Made by a program: the position numbers and the translations under genes
Shown here: piece after piece, positions 33,449 through 42,804 of the stretch
Layout: every line of letters starts with the position of its first letter
Numbering within the stretch: position 1 is the stretch's first letter
From: Streptomyces naganishii JCM 4654
Lineage (GTDB): Bacteria; Actinomycetota; Actinomycetes; Streptomycetales; Streptomycetaceae
Length of the DNA stretch: 64,000 bases
NCBI RefSeq assembly: GCF_014650575.1
Contig: NZ_BMVF01000010.1
Location: forward strand, 186,001-250,000
Direction of reading: 5' to 3'
Notes under the pieces: model-generated
Database searches by the model: none
The model's input: only the letters and a program-made list of their open reading frames with translations
What the model was told of the DNA's origin: nothing

Positions 33449-34567
33449 TTGGAATTCGGGCTCTTCGTACAGGGATACGTGGGCAAGCGCGCCGAGACCG
33501 ACCCGCTCGCCGAGCACAAGGCACTGATGGAGGAGACCGAGTACGTCATCCAGGCGGACCGCTCCGGCTTCAAGTACGCCTGGGCCTCCGAGCACCACTT
33601 CCTGGAGGAGTACTCCCACCTCTCCGCCAACGACGTCTTCCTCGGCTACCTCGCCCACGCCACCGAGCGCATCCACCTCGGCTCCGGGATCTTCAACCCG
33701 CTCGCCCAGGTCAACCACCCCGTGAAGGTGGCCGAGAAGGTCGCCATGCTCGACCACCTCAGCGAGGGCCGCTTCGAGTTCGGCAGCGGACGCGGCGCCG
33801 GCTCGCACGAGATCCTCGGCTTCCTCCCCGGCATCACCGACATGAACCACACCAAGGAGATCTGGGAGGAGACGATCGCCGAGTTCCCCAAGATGTGGCT
33901 CCAGGACGAGTACCAGGGCTTCCAGGGCAAGCACTGGCAGCTGCCGCCGCGCAAGGTCCTGCCCAAGCCGTACGGCAGGTCCCACCCGGCGATGTGGTAC
34001 GCGGCCGGGTCCCCGCCCTCGTACGCCATGGCCGCGCGCAAGGGGCTCGGCGTGCTCGGCTTCAGCATCCAGAAGGTCTCCGACATGGAGTGGGTGCTGG
34101 AGCAGTACAAGACGGCGGTCGTGGACGCCGAACCGGTCGGCGACTTCGTCAACGACAACGTCATGGTGACCACCACCGCCATCTGCGCCCCCACCCACGA
34201 CGAGGCCATCCAGATCGCGGTGAACGGCGGACTGCACTACCTGCCCTCCCTCGTCTTCCGCTACCACGACACCTTCCCCCGCCCCGAGGGCTTCCCCGTC
34301 TGGCCCGAGACGCTGCCCGAGTACACGGCGGAGTTCGTGGAGGTGCTGATCGAGGAGGAGCTGCTGATCTGCGGCGACCCCGACGAGGTGCTGCGGCAGT
34401 GCAAGCGCTGGGAGCAGGCGGGCGCCGACCAGCTCAGCTTCGGGCTGCCGGTCGGGGTGCCGAAGGAGGAGACCCTCCAGACCATCCGGCTCATCGGCGA
34501 GCACGTCGTGCCGAAGATCGACACCGACCCGGTGCACCGCACGACCCGCTTCCGCCAGGCGGCGTGA
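33449..34567 (+). CDS. LLM-class flavin- or F420-dependent oxidoreductase
   Basis: A 372-aa bacterial luciferase-fold protein (GLFVQGYVGKRAETDP, KYAWASEHHFLEEYSHLS, LSEGRFEFGSGRGAGSHE). The SEHHF motif is closer to FMN-type monooxygenases (alkanal or nitrilotriacetate types) than is its neighbour at 31575. The start is a TTG at 33449 with GGGGAGG ten bases upstream; the apparent ATG/GTG alternatives are in other frames. It heads a second operon with the D-aminoacylase-like and aldehyde dehydrogenase genes. Confidence 0.85.
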   Translation: MEFGLFVQGYVGKRAETDPLAEHKALMEETEYVIQADRSGFKYAWASEHHFLEEYSHLSANDVFLGYLAHATERIHLGSGIFNPLAQVNHPVKVAEKVAMLDHLSEGRFEFGSGRGAGSHEILGFLPGITDMNHTKEIWEETIAEFPKMWLQDEYQGFQGKHWQLPPRKVLPKPYGRSHPAMWYAAGSPPSYAMAARKGLGVLGFSIQKVSDMEWVLEQYKTAVVDAEPVGDFVNDNVMVTTTAICAPTHDEAIQIAVNGGLHYLPSLVFRYHDTFPRPEGFPVWPETLPEYTAEFVEVLIEEELLICGDPDEVLRQCKRWEQAGADQLSFGLPVGVPKEETLQTIRLIGEHVVPKIDTDPVHRTTRFRQAA

Positions 34568-34607
34568 AGCGGCCCAGGAGGAGGGCGCGAAGGAGGGCGC
34601 AGGGGAC

Positions 34608-36338
34608 ATGCTCGACCACGTGATCAAGGGCGCGACCGTCGTCGACGGCACGGGCGCGCCCGCGTACACCGCGGACCTGGGGGTGCGCGACGGCCGGATC
34701 GCCGCCCTCGGCACGGTCACCGAACCGGCCCGCACGCGGACGGACGCGGCCGGACTCGTCCTCGCCCCCGGCTTCGTCGACCCGCACACCCACTACGACG
34801 CCCAGCTGTTCTGGGACCCCTACGCCACCCCGTCCCTCAACCACGGGGTGACCACCGTCGCGGCCGGCAACTGCGGCTTCACCCTCGCGCCCCTGAACCC
34901 GGGCCGCCCGGAGGACGCCGACTACACCCGGCGGATGATGTCCAGGGTGGAGGGCATGTCCCTGGTCGCGCTCGAGGAGGGCGCGCCCTGGAACTGGCAC
35001 TCCTTCGGCGAGTACCTGGACGCGCTGGAGGGCCGCATCGCGGTCAACGCGGGCTTCATGGCGGGCCACTGCGCGCTGCGCCGGTACGTGATGGGACCCG
35101 AGGCGGTCGGCGGGCAGCCCACATCCGAGCAACTGGACCAGATGCTCGCCCTCTTCCACGAGGCGATGGACGCGGGCGCCTGGGGCCTGTCCACCACCCA
35201 GTCCGCCACCCACTCCGACGGCGACGGCCGGCCGGTGGCCTCCCGCCACGCCCGCCCCGCCGAACTGCTCGCCCTGTCCCGCGCGGTGGGCGAGCACGAG
35301 GGCACCCAGATCGAGGCGATCGTCGCCGGCTGCCTGGACCAGTTCAGCGACGCCGAGATCGACCTGCTGGCGGAGCTGAGCGCGGCGGCCGGACGCCCCC
35401 TGAACTGGAACGTCCTCACCGTCGACGCCTCCGTCCCCGAACGCGTGCCCCGCCAGCTCCTGGCCAGCGAACGCGCCCGCAAGGCGGGCGGCCGGGTGGT
35501 GGCCCTCACCATGCCGATCCTCACCCCGATGAACATGTCGCTCGGCACGTTCTGCGCGCTCAACCTCATCCCCGGCTGGGGCGACATCCTGGGCCTGCCC
35601 CTGCCCGAGCGCGTCACCAGGCTGCGCGATCCACAGGTGCGCGAGGAGATGCTGCGGCGGGCCCGCTCCAAGGAGGCGGGCGTCTTCCGGCGGCTCGCGG
35701 ACTTCGGGCGGTACGTCATCGGGGACACCTACAGCGCCCGCAACGACGGACTGACCGGCCGCGTGGTCCGCGACATCGCCCGCGAACGCGGCCAGGACCC
35801 CTTCGCCTGCCTGGTGGACATCTGCGCGGCCGACGACCTGCGTACGGTCCTGTGGCCCATGCCCACCGACAACGACCCCGCGTCCTGGTCCCTGCGCGCG
35901 CAGACCTGGCAGCACGAGGACGTCCTGCTCGGCGGCTCCGACGCCGGCGCCCACCTGGACCGCATGTGCGGGGCGCCGTACACCACCCGCTTCCTCGGCG
36001 ACTGCCTGCGCGGCCGCCGGCTCGCCACGCTGGAGCAGGCCGTGCGGATGCTCACCGACGAGCCGGCGCGGCTGTTCGGGCTGCGCGAGCGCGGCCGGAT
36101 CCAGCAGGGCTGGCACGCCGACCTGGTCCTGTTCGACCCGGAGCGGATCGACGCGGGCCCGGCCACCCTGGTGCACGACCTGCCCGGCGACAGCCCGCGG
36201 CTGGACTCCAGGGCGCTGGGCGTGCGCGCGGTCTGGGTCAACGGTGTCGAGGCCATCCGCGACGACGAGGTGACCGGCGCCGTGCCCGGCAGGGTGCTGC
36301 GCTCGGGGCGGGACACCAGGACGGTGAGCACCCGGTGA
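34608..36338 (+). CDS. N-acyl-D-amino-acid deacylase family amidohydrolase
   Basis: A 576-aa amidohydrolase-superfamily enzyme. The HxH metal motif is in GFVDPHTHYDAQ near residue 62, CxxxH-type residues follow in MAGHCALRRYVMG, and the last metal aspartate is in GGSDAGAHLD. The order matches D-aminoacylase/dihydroorotase-like proteins. A hydrolysis or ring-opening step on an amide or lactone is likely. AGGGGA precedes the ATG. The aldehyde dehydrogenase start overlaps its stop. Confidence 0.85.
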   Translation: MLDHVIKGATVVDGTGAPAYTADLGVRDGRIAALGTVTEPARTRTDAAGLVLAPGFVDPHTHYDAQLFWDPYATPSLNHGVTTVAAGNCGFTLAPLNPGRPEDADYTRRMMSRVEGMSLVALEEGAPWNWHSFGEYLDALEGRIAVNAGFMAGHCALRRYVMGPEAVGGQPTSEQLDQMLALFHEAMDAGAWGLSTTQSATHSDGDGRPVASRHARPAELLALSRAVGEHEGTQIEAIVAGCLDQFSDAEIDLLAELSAAAGRPLNWNVLTVDASVPERVPRQLLASERARKAGGRVVALTMPILTPMNMSLGTFCALNLIPGWGDILGLPLPERVTRLRDPQVREEMLRRARSKEAGVFRRLADFGRYVIGDTYSARNDGLTGRVVRDIARERGQDPFACLVDICAADDLRTVLWPMPTDNDPASWSLRAQTWQHEDVLLGGSDAGAHLDRMCGAPYTTRFLGDCLRGRRLATLEQAVRMLTDEPARLFGLRERGRIQQGWHADLVLFDPERIDAGPATLVHDLPGDSPRLDSRALGVRAVWVNGVEAIRDDEVTGAVPGRVLRSGRDTRTVSTR

Positions 36339-37786
36339 GCGAGCCGCAACGGCTGTTCGTGGGCGGGGAGTGGGTGGAGCCGGACGGCGGCCACTACGAG
36401 GTCGTCGACCCCGCGACCGAGGCGGTCGTCGGCCTGGCGCCCGAGGCCTCCCCGGAGCAGGCGCGGGCGGCCTGCGCGGCGGCCCGCGAGGCGTTCGGGC
36501 CGTGGTCGCGCACGGCACCTCAGGAGCGGGCGGAGATCCTCGCGCGGGCGGCCCGCGCCATCCGGTCCGGCATGGGCCCGTACACCGAACTGGCGGTGGC
36601 GGAGACCGGCGCGACCACGGCGACCGCGCGCGCGATGCAGGTCGGCGTGGCCGCGGCCCGCTTCCGCCGGTACGCGCGCGTGGAGCCGGCCCAGTGGGCG
36701 GTCGAGCCGCAGATCAACGAGGCCGGGCCGATGGGCCCGGCGGCCGTGCTGGGCGCGCTCGCGGTGCGCCAGCCGGTCGGCGTCGTCGCCTGCGTCACCT
36801 CCTACAACAACCCCTGGGCCAACCCGGCCGGGAAGATCGCGCCCGCGCTCGCGATGGGCAACACGGTGGTGGTGAAACCCGCCCCGCAGGACCCGCTGTC
36901 CGTCTACCGGATGGCCGAGGCCCTTCAGGCGGCGGGCGTGCCGCCCGGAGTGGTCAACGTGGTGTCGGGGCGGTCGGTCGCGGTCGGCGAGGCGGTCGTG
37001 GGGAGCCCGGACGTCGACATGGTGAGCTTCACCGGCTCCACCGCCGTCGGCCGGCGCATCGCCGAGGTGTGCGGCAGGGACATGAAACGCACCCTGATGG
37101 AGCTGGGCGGCAAGGGCGCGGCCCTCGTCTTCGACGACGCGGACGTCGACGCGGCGGTCGCCGGCATCGGCACCACCTTCTCCTTCTACAGCGGCCAGAT
37201 CTGCACCGCCCCGACCCGGGTGCTGGCGCAGCGCGGGGTGTACGACCGCCTGGTGCGGCGACTGGCCGGGTACGCCGGCCGGTTGCCGGTGGGAGACCCC
37301 CGGGAGCCGGGGACGGTCGTCGGCCCGGTGATCTCGGCGGCCCACCGCGACCGCGTCGAGTCGTACGTCGAACTCGGCCGCAAGGAGGGCGCGGTGGTCG
37401 TCACCGGCGGCGAACGCCCCCCGCAGGAGCGGGGGTTCTACGTCGCCCCCACCCTCCTCGCCGACTGCTCCAACGACATGCGGGTGTGCCGGGAGGAGAT
37501 CTTCGGCCCGGTGGTGACGGTCGTCCCCTTCGACGACGAGGACGAGGGCGTCGCCCTGGCCGGCGACAGCGACTACGGCCTGATCGACTACGTCTGGTCG
37601 GCGGACGTGGCCCGCGCCTTCCGCGTGGCCCGGCGGCTGCGCACCGGTGGCGTCGGCGTCAACACCGTCGGCCGCAACATGGAGGCGCCCTTCGGCGGCT
37701 TCAGGAAGAGCGGAGTGGGCCGTGACGTCGGCGTGTACGCCCTGCACGCCTACAGCGAGGTGCAGTCGATCGTCTGGCCGGGCTGA
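36335..37786 (+). CDS. Aldehyde dehydrogenase family protein
   Basis: A 483-aa NAD(P)-dependent aldehyde dehydrogenase. The catalytic Cys290 lies in SGQICTAP, the general base Glu256 in LMELGGKG, the cofactor loop in FTGSTAVG and the structural motif in EEIFGPVV. It oxidises an aldehyde to the acid. The GTG start at 36335 overlaps the upstream stop (GTGA). Longer readings from 35852 belong to another gene's frame. It ends three bases from the convergent Ddn-like gene. Confidence 0.93.
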   Translation: MSEPQRLFVGGEWVEPDGGHYEVVDPATEAVVGLAPEASPEQARAACAAAREAFGPWSRTAPQERAEILARAARAIRSGMGPYTELAVAETGATTATARAMQVGVAAARFRRYARVEPAQWAVEPQINEAGPMGPAAVLGALAVRQPVGVVACVTSYNNPWANPAGKIAPALAMGNTVVVKPAPQDPLSVYRMAEALQAAGVPPGVVNVVSGRSVAVGEAVVGSPDVDMVSFTGSTAVGRRIAEVCGRDMKRTLMELGGKGAALVFDDADVDAAVAGIGTTFSFYSGQICTAPTRVLAQRGVYDRLVRRLAGYAGRLPVGDPREPGTVVGPVISAAHRDRVESYVELGRKEGAVVVTGGERPPQERGFYVAPTLLADCSNDMRVCREEIFGPVVTVVPFDDEDEGVALAGDSDYGLIDYVWSADVARAFRVARRLRTGGVGVNTVGRNMEAPFGGFRKSGVGRDVGVYALHAYSEVQSIVWPG

Positions 37787-37789
37787 GGC

Positions 37790-38185
37790 TCACCGCCGCA
37801 GGTCCACCCGCACTGTCAGCAGGTCCGTGCCCAGCGCCCGCACCGCCGCGCTGTTGTACCGGGGCAGGGTGCGCAGCCGGGCCACGGGGTCGTCGCCGGG
37901 CAGGATGTGGGCGGTGCCCGCGTACCAGCGGCCCCGGATGCGCACCCGCACCTCCGGGTGGACGCGGATGTTGCGCACGTACTGCGAACGCTCGCCGAAC
38001 TCCGACACCAGCCAGAAGGTGTCGCCGGTGCGCCGGCCGCCCAGGGGGGTCCGGCGGGGCAGCCCGGAGGTGCGGCCCGTGGTCTCCAGGAGCGTCTGGA
38101 ACGGCAGCCGGCGCGTCACCGGATTGACGACATGGCGCTGGAGGGCCGTGACGGCCCGGTGCTTGCGGTCGGCGGTGCGGGACAT
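37790..38185 (-). CDS. Nitroreductase/deazaflavin (F420)-dependent oxidoreductase family, Ddn-like
   Basis: A 131-aa split-barrel protein with the family segments LLETTGRTSGLPRRTPLGGRRTGDTFWLVSEFG and SQYVRNIRVHPEVRVRIRGRWYAGTA (markers). It binds F420H2 or acts as a small F420-linked reductase. AGGAGG precedes the ATG at 38185. It diverges from fbiC, which makes the FO precursor of F420, so the two are functionally linked. Confidence 0.85.
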   Translation of the reverse strand: MSRTADRKHRAVTALQRHVVNPVTRRLPFQTLLETTGRTSGLPRRTPLGGRRTGDTFWLVSEFGERSQYVRNIRVHPEVRVRIRGRWYAGTAHILPGDDPVARLRTLPRYNSAAVRALGTDLLTVRVDLRR

Positions 38186-38298
38186 CTGCGGGCCTCCTGC
38201 GTCGGCGTCCGGTCACCGCCCATTGTGGGTCGGGTGGGGGACGGGTGGGAACCGGTGACTCCCTCCGGTGCTGATCACGGCGATCGTATGCTCAGGGG

Positions 38299-40884
38299 AT
38301 GACGACTTCCGCGGCCTCCGGAACCGGACCCACCGAGAACTCCATGCGTCGCGCGCTCAGGCGTGCCCGGGAGGGCGTCGCGCTCGACACCGCCGAGGCG
38401 GCCGTGCTGCTCCAGGCCCGCGGCGACGACCTCGACGACCTCGCCGCCTCCGCCGCCCGGGTGCGCGACGCGGGCCTCGAGGCGGCCGGGCGGCCCGGCG
38501 TCATCACCTACTCCAAGAGCGTCTTCATTCCGCTGACCCGGCTGTGCCGGGACAAGTGCCACTACTGCACCTTCGTCACCGTCCCCGGCAAGCTGCGCCG
38601 CGCCGGGCACGGGATGTTCATGTCCCCCGACGAGGTGCTGGACATCGCCCGCAAGGGCGCCGCCCTCGGCTGCAAGGAAGCCCTCATCACCCTCGGCGAC
38701 AAGCCCGAGGACCGCTGGCCCGAGGCGCGCGAATGGCTCGACGCGCACGGCTACGACGACACCATCGCCTACGTCCGCGCCGTCTCCGTACGCATCCTGG
38801 AGGAGACCGGCCTGCTGCCCCACCTCAACCCGGGCGTGCTGACGTGGACGGACTTCCAGCGCCTCAAGCCCGTCGCGCCGAGCATGGGCATGATGCTGGA
38901 GACCACCGCCACCCGCCTGTGGTCCGAGCCCGGCGGCCCCCACCACGGCTCCCCGGACAAGGAACCCGCCGTACGGCTGCGGGTGCTGGAGGACGCCGGC
39001 CGCTCCTCCGTCCCCTTCACCTCCGGCATCCTCATCGGCATCGGCGAGACCCACGAGGAGCGCGCCGAGTCCCTGTTCGCGCTGCGCAAGGTCGCACGGG
39101 CCCACCACGGCATCCAGGAACTCATCATCCAGAACTTCCGCGCCAAGCCGGACACGGCCATGCGCGGCATGCCGGACGCCGAACTCGACGACCTCATCGC
39201 CACCGTCGCCGTCGCCCGCCACATCATGGGCCCCTCCGCCTGCCTCCAGGCCCCGCCGAACCTGGTCGACGCCGAGTACGAACGCCTCATCGGCGCCGGC
39301 ATCGACGACTGGGGCGGGGTGTCCCCGCTCACCATCGACCACGTCAACCCCGAGCGCCCCTGGCCGCAGATCGACCTCCTGCGCGAACGCTCCGCCGCCG
39401 CCGGCTTCGAACTGCGCGAACGCCTCTGCGTCTACCCGGAGTTCGTCCGCCGCGGCGAGCCCTGGCTCGACCCGCGCCTGCTCCCGCACGTCCGCGCCCT
39501 GGCCGACCCCGCGACGGGCCTGGCCCGCCAGGACGCGCCCGTGGTGGGCCGCCCCTGGCAGGAACCGGAGGAGGCCTTCACCTCGACGGGCCGCACGGAC
39601 CTGCACGCGTCCATCGACACCGAGGGCCGCACCGGCGACCGCCGCACCGACTTCGACGAGGTCTACGGCGACTGGTCCGCCCTGCGCGAGGCCGCCGCCC
39701 CCGGCATGGCGCCCGAGCGCATCGACACCGACGTACGCCAGGCCCTGCGCACCGCGGCCGACGACCCGACGCGGCTCACCGACGACGAGGCCCTCGCCCT
39801 GCTGCACGCGGACGGCCCCGCCCTGGACGCCCTGTGCCAAGTGGCGGACGACGTACGGAAGTCGGCGGTCGGTGAGGACGTCACGTACATCGTCACCAGG
39901 AACATCAACTTCACCAACGTCTGCTACACCGGCTGCCGCTTCTGCGCCTTCGCGCAGCGCCGCACCGACGCCGACGCCTACACCCTCTCCCTGGAGCAGG
40001 TCGCCGACCGCGCCCAGCAGGCCTGGGACGTCGGCGCGGTGGAGGTCTGCATGCAGGGCGGCATCCACCCCGACCTGCCGGGCACCGCGTACTTCGACAT
40101 CGCCAGGGCCGTCAAGGAGCGCGTGCCCGGCATGCACGTGCACGCCTTCTCGCCGATGGAGGTCGTCAACGGTGCGGCCCGCACCGGCATGCCGATCCGG
40201 GAGTGGCTGACCGCCGCGAAGGAGGCCGGTCTGGACACCGTCCCCGGCACCGCCGCCGAGATCCTCGACGACGAGGTCCGCTGGATCCTCACCAAGGGCA
40301 AGCTGCCCGCGGCGACCTGGATCGAGGTGATCGAGACGGCCCACGAGCTGGGCATCCGCTCTTCCTCCACGATGATGTACGGCCACGTCGACCAGCCCCG
40401 CCACTGGCTGGGCCACCTGCGCACCCTCGCCGGCGTCCAGCAGCGCACGGGCGGCTTCACGGAGTTCGTCACCCTGCCCTTCGTCCACACCAACGCCCCG
40501 GTGTACCTCGCGGGCATCGCCCGGCCCGGCCCGACCATGCGGGACAACAGGGCGGTCACCGCGATGGCCCGGCTGCTCCTGCACCCGCACATCCCCAACA
40601 TCCAGACGAGCTGGGTCAAACTGGGCGCCGAGGGTGCGGCCGAGATGCTCCGCTCCGGCGCGAACGACCTCGGCGGCACCCTGATGGAGGAGACGATCTC
40701 CCGCATGGCGGGCTCGTCCTACGGCTCGTACAAGTCCGTCAAGGACCTGGTCGCGGTGGCGGAGGCGGCCGGCCGCCCCGCGAAACCGCGCACCACGCTC
40801 TACGGCGAGGTCCCCGAGGAGCGCCGGCGCGCGGCGGCCGCCTCGGACGGCCACCTGCCCGACCTGCTCCCGGTCCTGGACTGA
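38299..40884 (+). CDS. fbiC: FbiC, bifunctional FO synthase (CofG plus CofH)
   Basis: An 861-aa double radical-SAM enzyme that makes the deazaflavin FO, precursor of coenzyme F420, from a ribityl-pyrimidine and tyrosine. The CofG half has the cluster motif CRDKCHYC near residues 83-90; the CofH half has CYTGCRFC near 541-548. Both are intact, and full length agrees with actinobacterial FbiC. It is monocistronic in the core chromosome. At least four genes nearby encode F420-type enzymes (14245, 31575, 37790 and possibly 33449). Confidence 0.95.
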   Translation: MTTSAASGTGPTENSMRRALRRAREGVALDTAEAAVLLQARGDDLDDLAASAARVRDAGLEAAGRPGVITYSKSVFIPLTRLCRDKCHYCTFVTVPGKLRRAGHGMFMSPDEVLDIARKGAALGCKEALITLGDKPEDRWPEAREWLDAHGYDDTIAYVRAVSVRILEETGLLPHLNPGVLTWTDFQRLKPVAPSMGMMLETTATRLWSEPGGPHHGSPDKEPAVRLRVLEDAGRSSVPFTSGILIGIGETHEERAESLFALRKVARAHHGIQELIIQNFRAKPDTAMRGMPDAELDDLIATVAVARHIMGPSACLQAPPNLVDAEYERLIGAGIDDWGGVSPLTIDHVNPERPWPQIDLLRERSAAAGFELRERLCVYPEFVRRGEPWLDPRLLPHVRALADPATGLARQDAPVVGRPWQEPEEAFTSTGRTDLHASIDTEGRTGDRRTDFDEVYGDWSALREAAAPGMAPERIDTDVRQALRTAADDPTRLTDDEALALLHADGPALDALCQVADDVRKSAVGEDVTYIVTRNINFTNVCYTGCRFCAFAQRRTDADAYTLSLEQVADRAQQAWDVGAVEVCMQGGIHPDLPGTAYFDIARAVKERVPGMHVHAFSPMEVVNGAARTGMPIREWLTAAKEAGLDTVPGTAAEILDDEVRWILTKGKLPAATWIEVIETAHELGIRSSSTMMYGHVDQPRHWLGHLRTLAGVQQRTGGFTEFVTLPFVHTNAPVYLAGIARPGPTMRDNRAVTAMARLLLHPHIPNIQTSWVKLGAEGAAEMLRSGANDLGGTLMEETISRMAGSSYGSYKSVKDLVAVAEAAGRPAKPRTTLYGEVPEERRRAAAASDGHLPDLLPVLD

Positions 40885-40979
40885 GCCGGGGCGCCGGGCG
40901 GCCCACAGTACGATGATCCGGCCCCGACACGCGGGCCGGTCCCGACCCGGGGGCCGCACAGCAGCAGCCGAGGAGATGC

Positions 40980-41552
40980 GTGCCCATGCCGGCCCGAATA
41001 CCTTCGTGGGCCTGGGTCAGCGGCCTGACCGCGTCGGCGGTCGTGGCGGTGGCCGTCCTTGCCGTACAGGCGGACCAGGGCCCGCACCCGGCGGCCGCGG
41101 CCGCCCACGCCAGGACCTCGGCGCCGGCGAGCGCGCACCCCTCGGCCGCCCCGAAGCACTCGGCTCCGCCCGCGCTGCCGTCCGCCTCGGGGACGGGCCG
41201 CCGGATCGTGTACGCGCTCGGCGCGAAGAGGGTGTGGCTGGTGGACGAGTCGGACAAGCCCACCCGCACTTTCCCGGTGTGGCCGGGCACGGTCAGCCCC
41301 GACCCGGGCACGTACAAGGTCTCGCTGCGCAAGGACTCCGTCATCGGCTCGGACGGTGTCCGGATCGAGCACATCCTCTACTTCGCCGCCAAGTCCGGCC
41401 TGTCGGTGGCCTTCTCCAACGCCGTCGACGGCGCCTCGCCGCCTCCCGCCGCGCCGGGCAAGCAGACGTCGGGCATCCGCATGGCCAAACAGGACGGCGC
41501 GGCCCTGTGGACGTTCGGCTCGGCGGCCACCAAGGTCGTGGTGGTGAAATAG
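40980..41552 (+). CDS. L,D-transpeptidase-fold secreted protein lacking the catalytic cysteine
   Basis: A 190-aa protein. An N-terminal anchor (WAWVSGLTASAVVAVAVLAV) and an Ala/Pro-rich linker precede a YkuD-like domain (RRIVYALGAKRVWLVDESDK, DPGTYKVSLRK, LWTFGSAATKVVVV). Where active enzymes carry the SHGCIRM motif, this protein reads TSGIRM. The nucleophilic cysteine and the histidine are both gone, so transpeptidation is impossible by the known mechanism. It may bind peptidoglycan or regulate another enzyme. The GTG at 40980 has AGGAG four bases upstream. Confidence 0.75.
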   Translation: MPMPARIPSWAWVSGLTASAVVAVAVLAVQADQGPHPAAAAAHARTSAPASAHPSAAPKHSAPPALPSASGTGRRIVYALGAKRVWLVDESDKPTRTFPVWPGTVSPDPGTYKVSLRKDSVIGSDGVRIEHILYFAAKSGLSVAFSNAVDGASPPPAAPGKQTSGIRMAKQDGAALWTFGSAATKVVVVK

Positions 41553-41658
41553 GGCTTTCGCGCGGATCCGCCGGGATCCGTCCCCTCAACGCACCGTCCC
41601 CGTTCGATTACAGTGCTGGGCGTCGTACGTACGGACGGTTGCCGTGAGGGAGGTCTTG

Positions 41659-42777
41659 GTGGGTACGACGTCCGGTGCCGTCTGGGGGCGTGCCGAGCAG
41701 CAGGACTTCCGGAGCCGGGTGCGGGGCACCCTGCTCGGGGTGGCCGTGGGCGACGCCCTCGGGGCGCCGGTGGACGCGCTGGACCTCGCCGCGATCCGCG
41801 AGGCGCACGGCGCCGAGGGGATCGTCGACCTCGCTCCCGCCTACGGGCGGCGCGGCGCGGTCACGCACCTGACCCAGCTCACCCTCTTCTCCGTGGACGG
41901 CCTGGTCCGCGCCCAGGTGCGCCGCGACACCGGCGCCTGGCACCCGCCCACCGATCTGCACCGGGCGTATCTGCGCTGGGCCGCCACCCAGCGCGACTGG
42001 GGGCCCGACGAGCGGCGCAAGGACGACGGCTGGCTGGCCCGCGAGGAGTGGCTGTACGCCCGCCGCCACCCCACCCGCGCCCTCCTCCTCGGGTTCGGCG
42101 ACGAGACCATGGGCACGCTGGAGGCGCCCAAGAACCCGGGCGAGGCGGGGCCGGAGGCGGTCGTGCGGTCCGCCCCGTTCGGGCTGCTGGTCGGGTGGGA
42201 GCCGCAGCTCGTCGTGCAGCTCGCCGTGGAGTGCGCCGCGCAGACCCACGGGCACCCCACCGCGTGCCTGGCCGCCGGGGCGTACGCGGTCATCGTGCAC
42301 GCGCTGGCGCGGGGCGACGACCTCGACGGCGCCGTGCAGAAGGCGCTCGCGCTGCTCGCCGTCCGGCCCGGGCACCAGCCGGTGTCCGACGCCCTCCAGC
42401 ACGCGCTCGGCGCGGTCCGCCAGGGTCTGCCCGACCCGTCCCGGGTGGAGGAACTGGCGGGCACGGGCACGGCGGAGGGGCTGCTGGCGGTGGCCGTGTA
42501 CTGCGCGCTGGTCGGCGAGGACGTACGGCACGGGCTGTGCCTGGCGGTGAACCAGGGCGGCCCCTCCGGCGCCGCGGGCGCCCTGACCGGCGGGCTGCTC
42601 GGCGCGCTGCACGGCGAGACGGCCCTCCCGCCGGCCTGGCTGGCCGAGCTGGAGGGCCGTCCCACCCTGCTGGTCCTCGCGGACGACTTCGCGATGGAGA
42701 TGACCCAGGGGCCCGCACTGCACGGACCCGCCGGATCCTGCCCGGGCTGGCTGGCCCGCTACCCGCGCGGGGCCTGA
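41659..42777 (+). CDS. ADP-ribosylglycohydrolase-fold protein with metal ligands replaced
   Basis: A 372-aa protein with the DraG/ARH fold: RVRGTLLGVAVGDALGAPVDAL at the N-terminus and SGAAGALTGGLLGALHG near the C-terminus. Active members bind two magnesium ions through a DDTQ motif after the first helix and a DSD motif late in the protein. Here these read VTHLTQLTLF and NQGGPSG. The protein is probably catalytically dead and may still bind ADP-ribosylated targets. The GTG at 41659 has GGGAGG five bases upstream, better than the GTG at 41644. Confidence 0.78.
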   Translation: MGTTSGAVWGRAEQQDFRSRVRGTLLGVAVGDALGAPVDALDLAAIREAHGAEGIVDLAPAYGRRGAVTHLTQLTLFSVDGLVRAQVRRDTGAWHPPTDLHRAYLRWAATQRDWGPDERRKDDGWLAREEWLYARRHPTRALLLGFGDETMGTLEAPKNPGEAGPEAVVRSAPFGLLVGWEPQLVVQLAVECAAQTHGHPTACLAAGAYAVIVHALARGDDLDGAVQKALALLAVRPGHQPVSDALQHALGAVRQGLPDPSRVEELAGTGTAEGLLAVAVYCALVGEDVRHGLCLAVNQGGPSGAAGALTGGLLGALHGETALPPAWLAELEGRPTLLVLADDFAMEMTQGPALHGPAGSCPGWLARYPRGA

Positions 42778-42804
42778 GCCGCCGTCCGCGCGGGGTGTGC
42801 GCCG

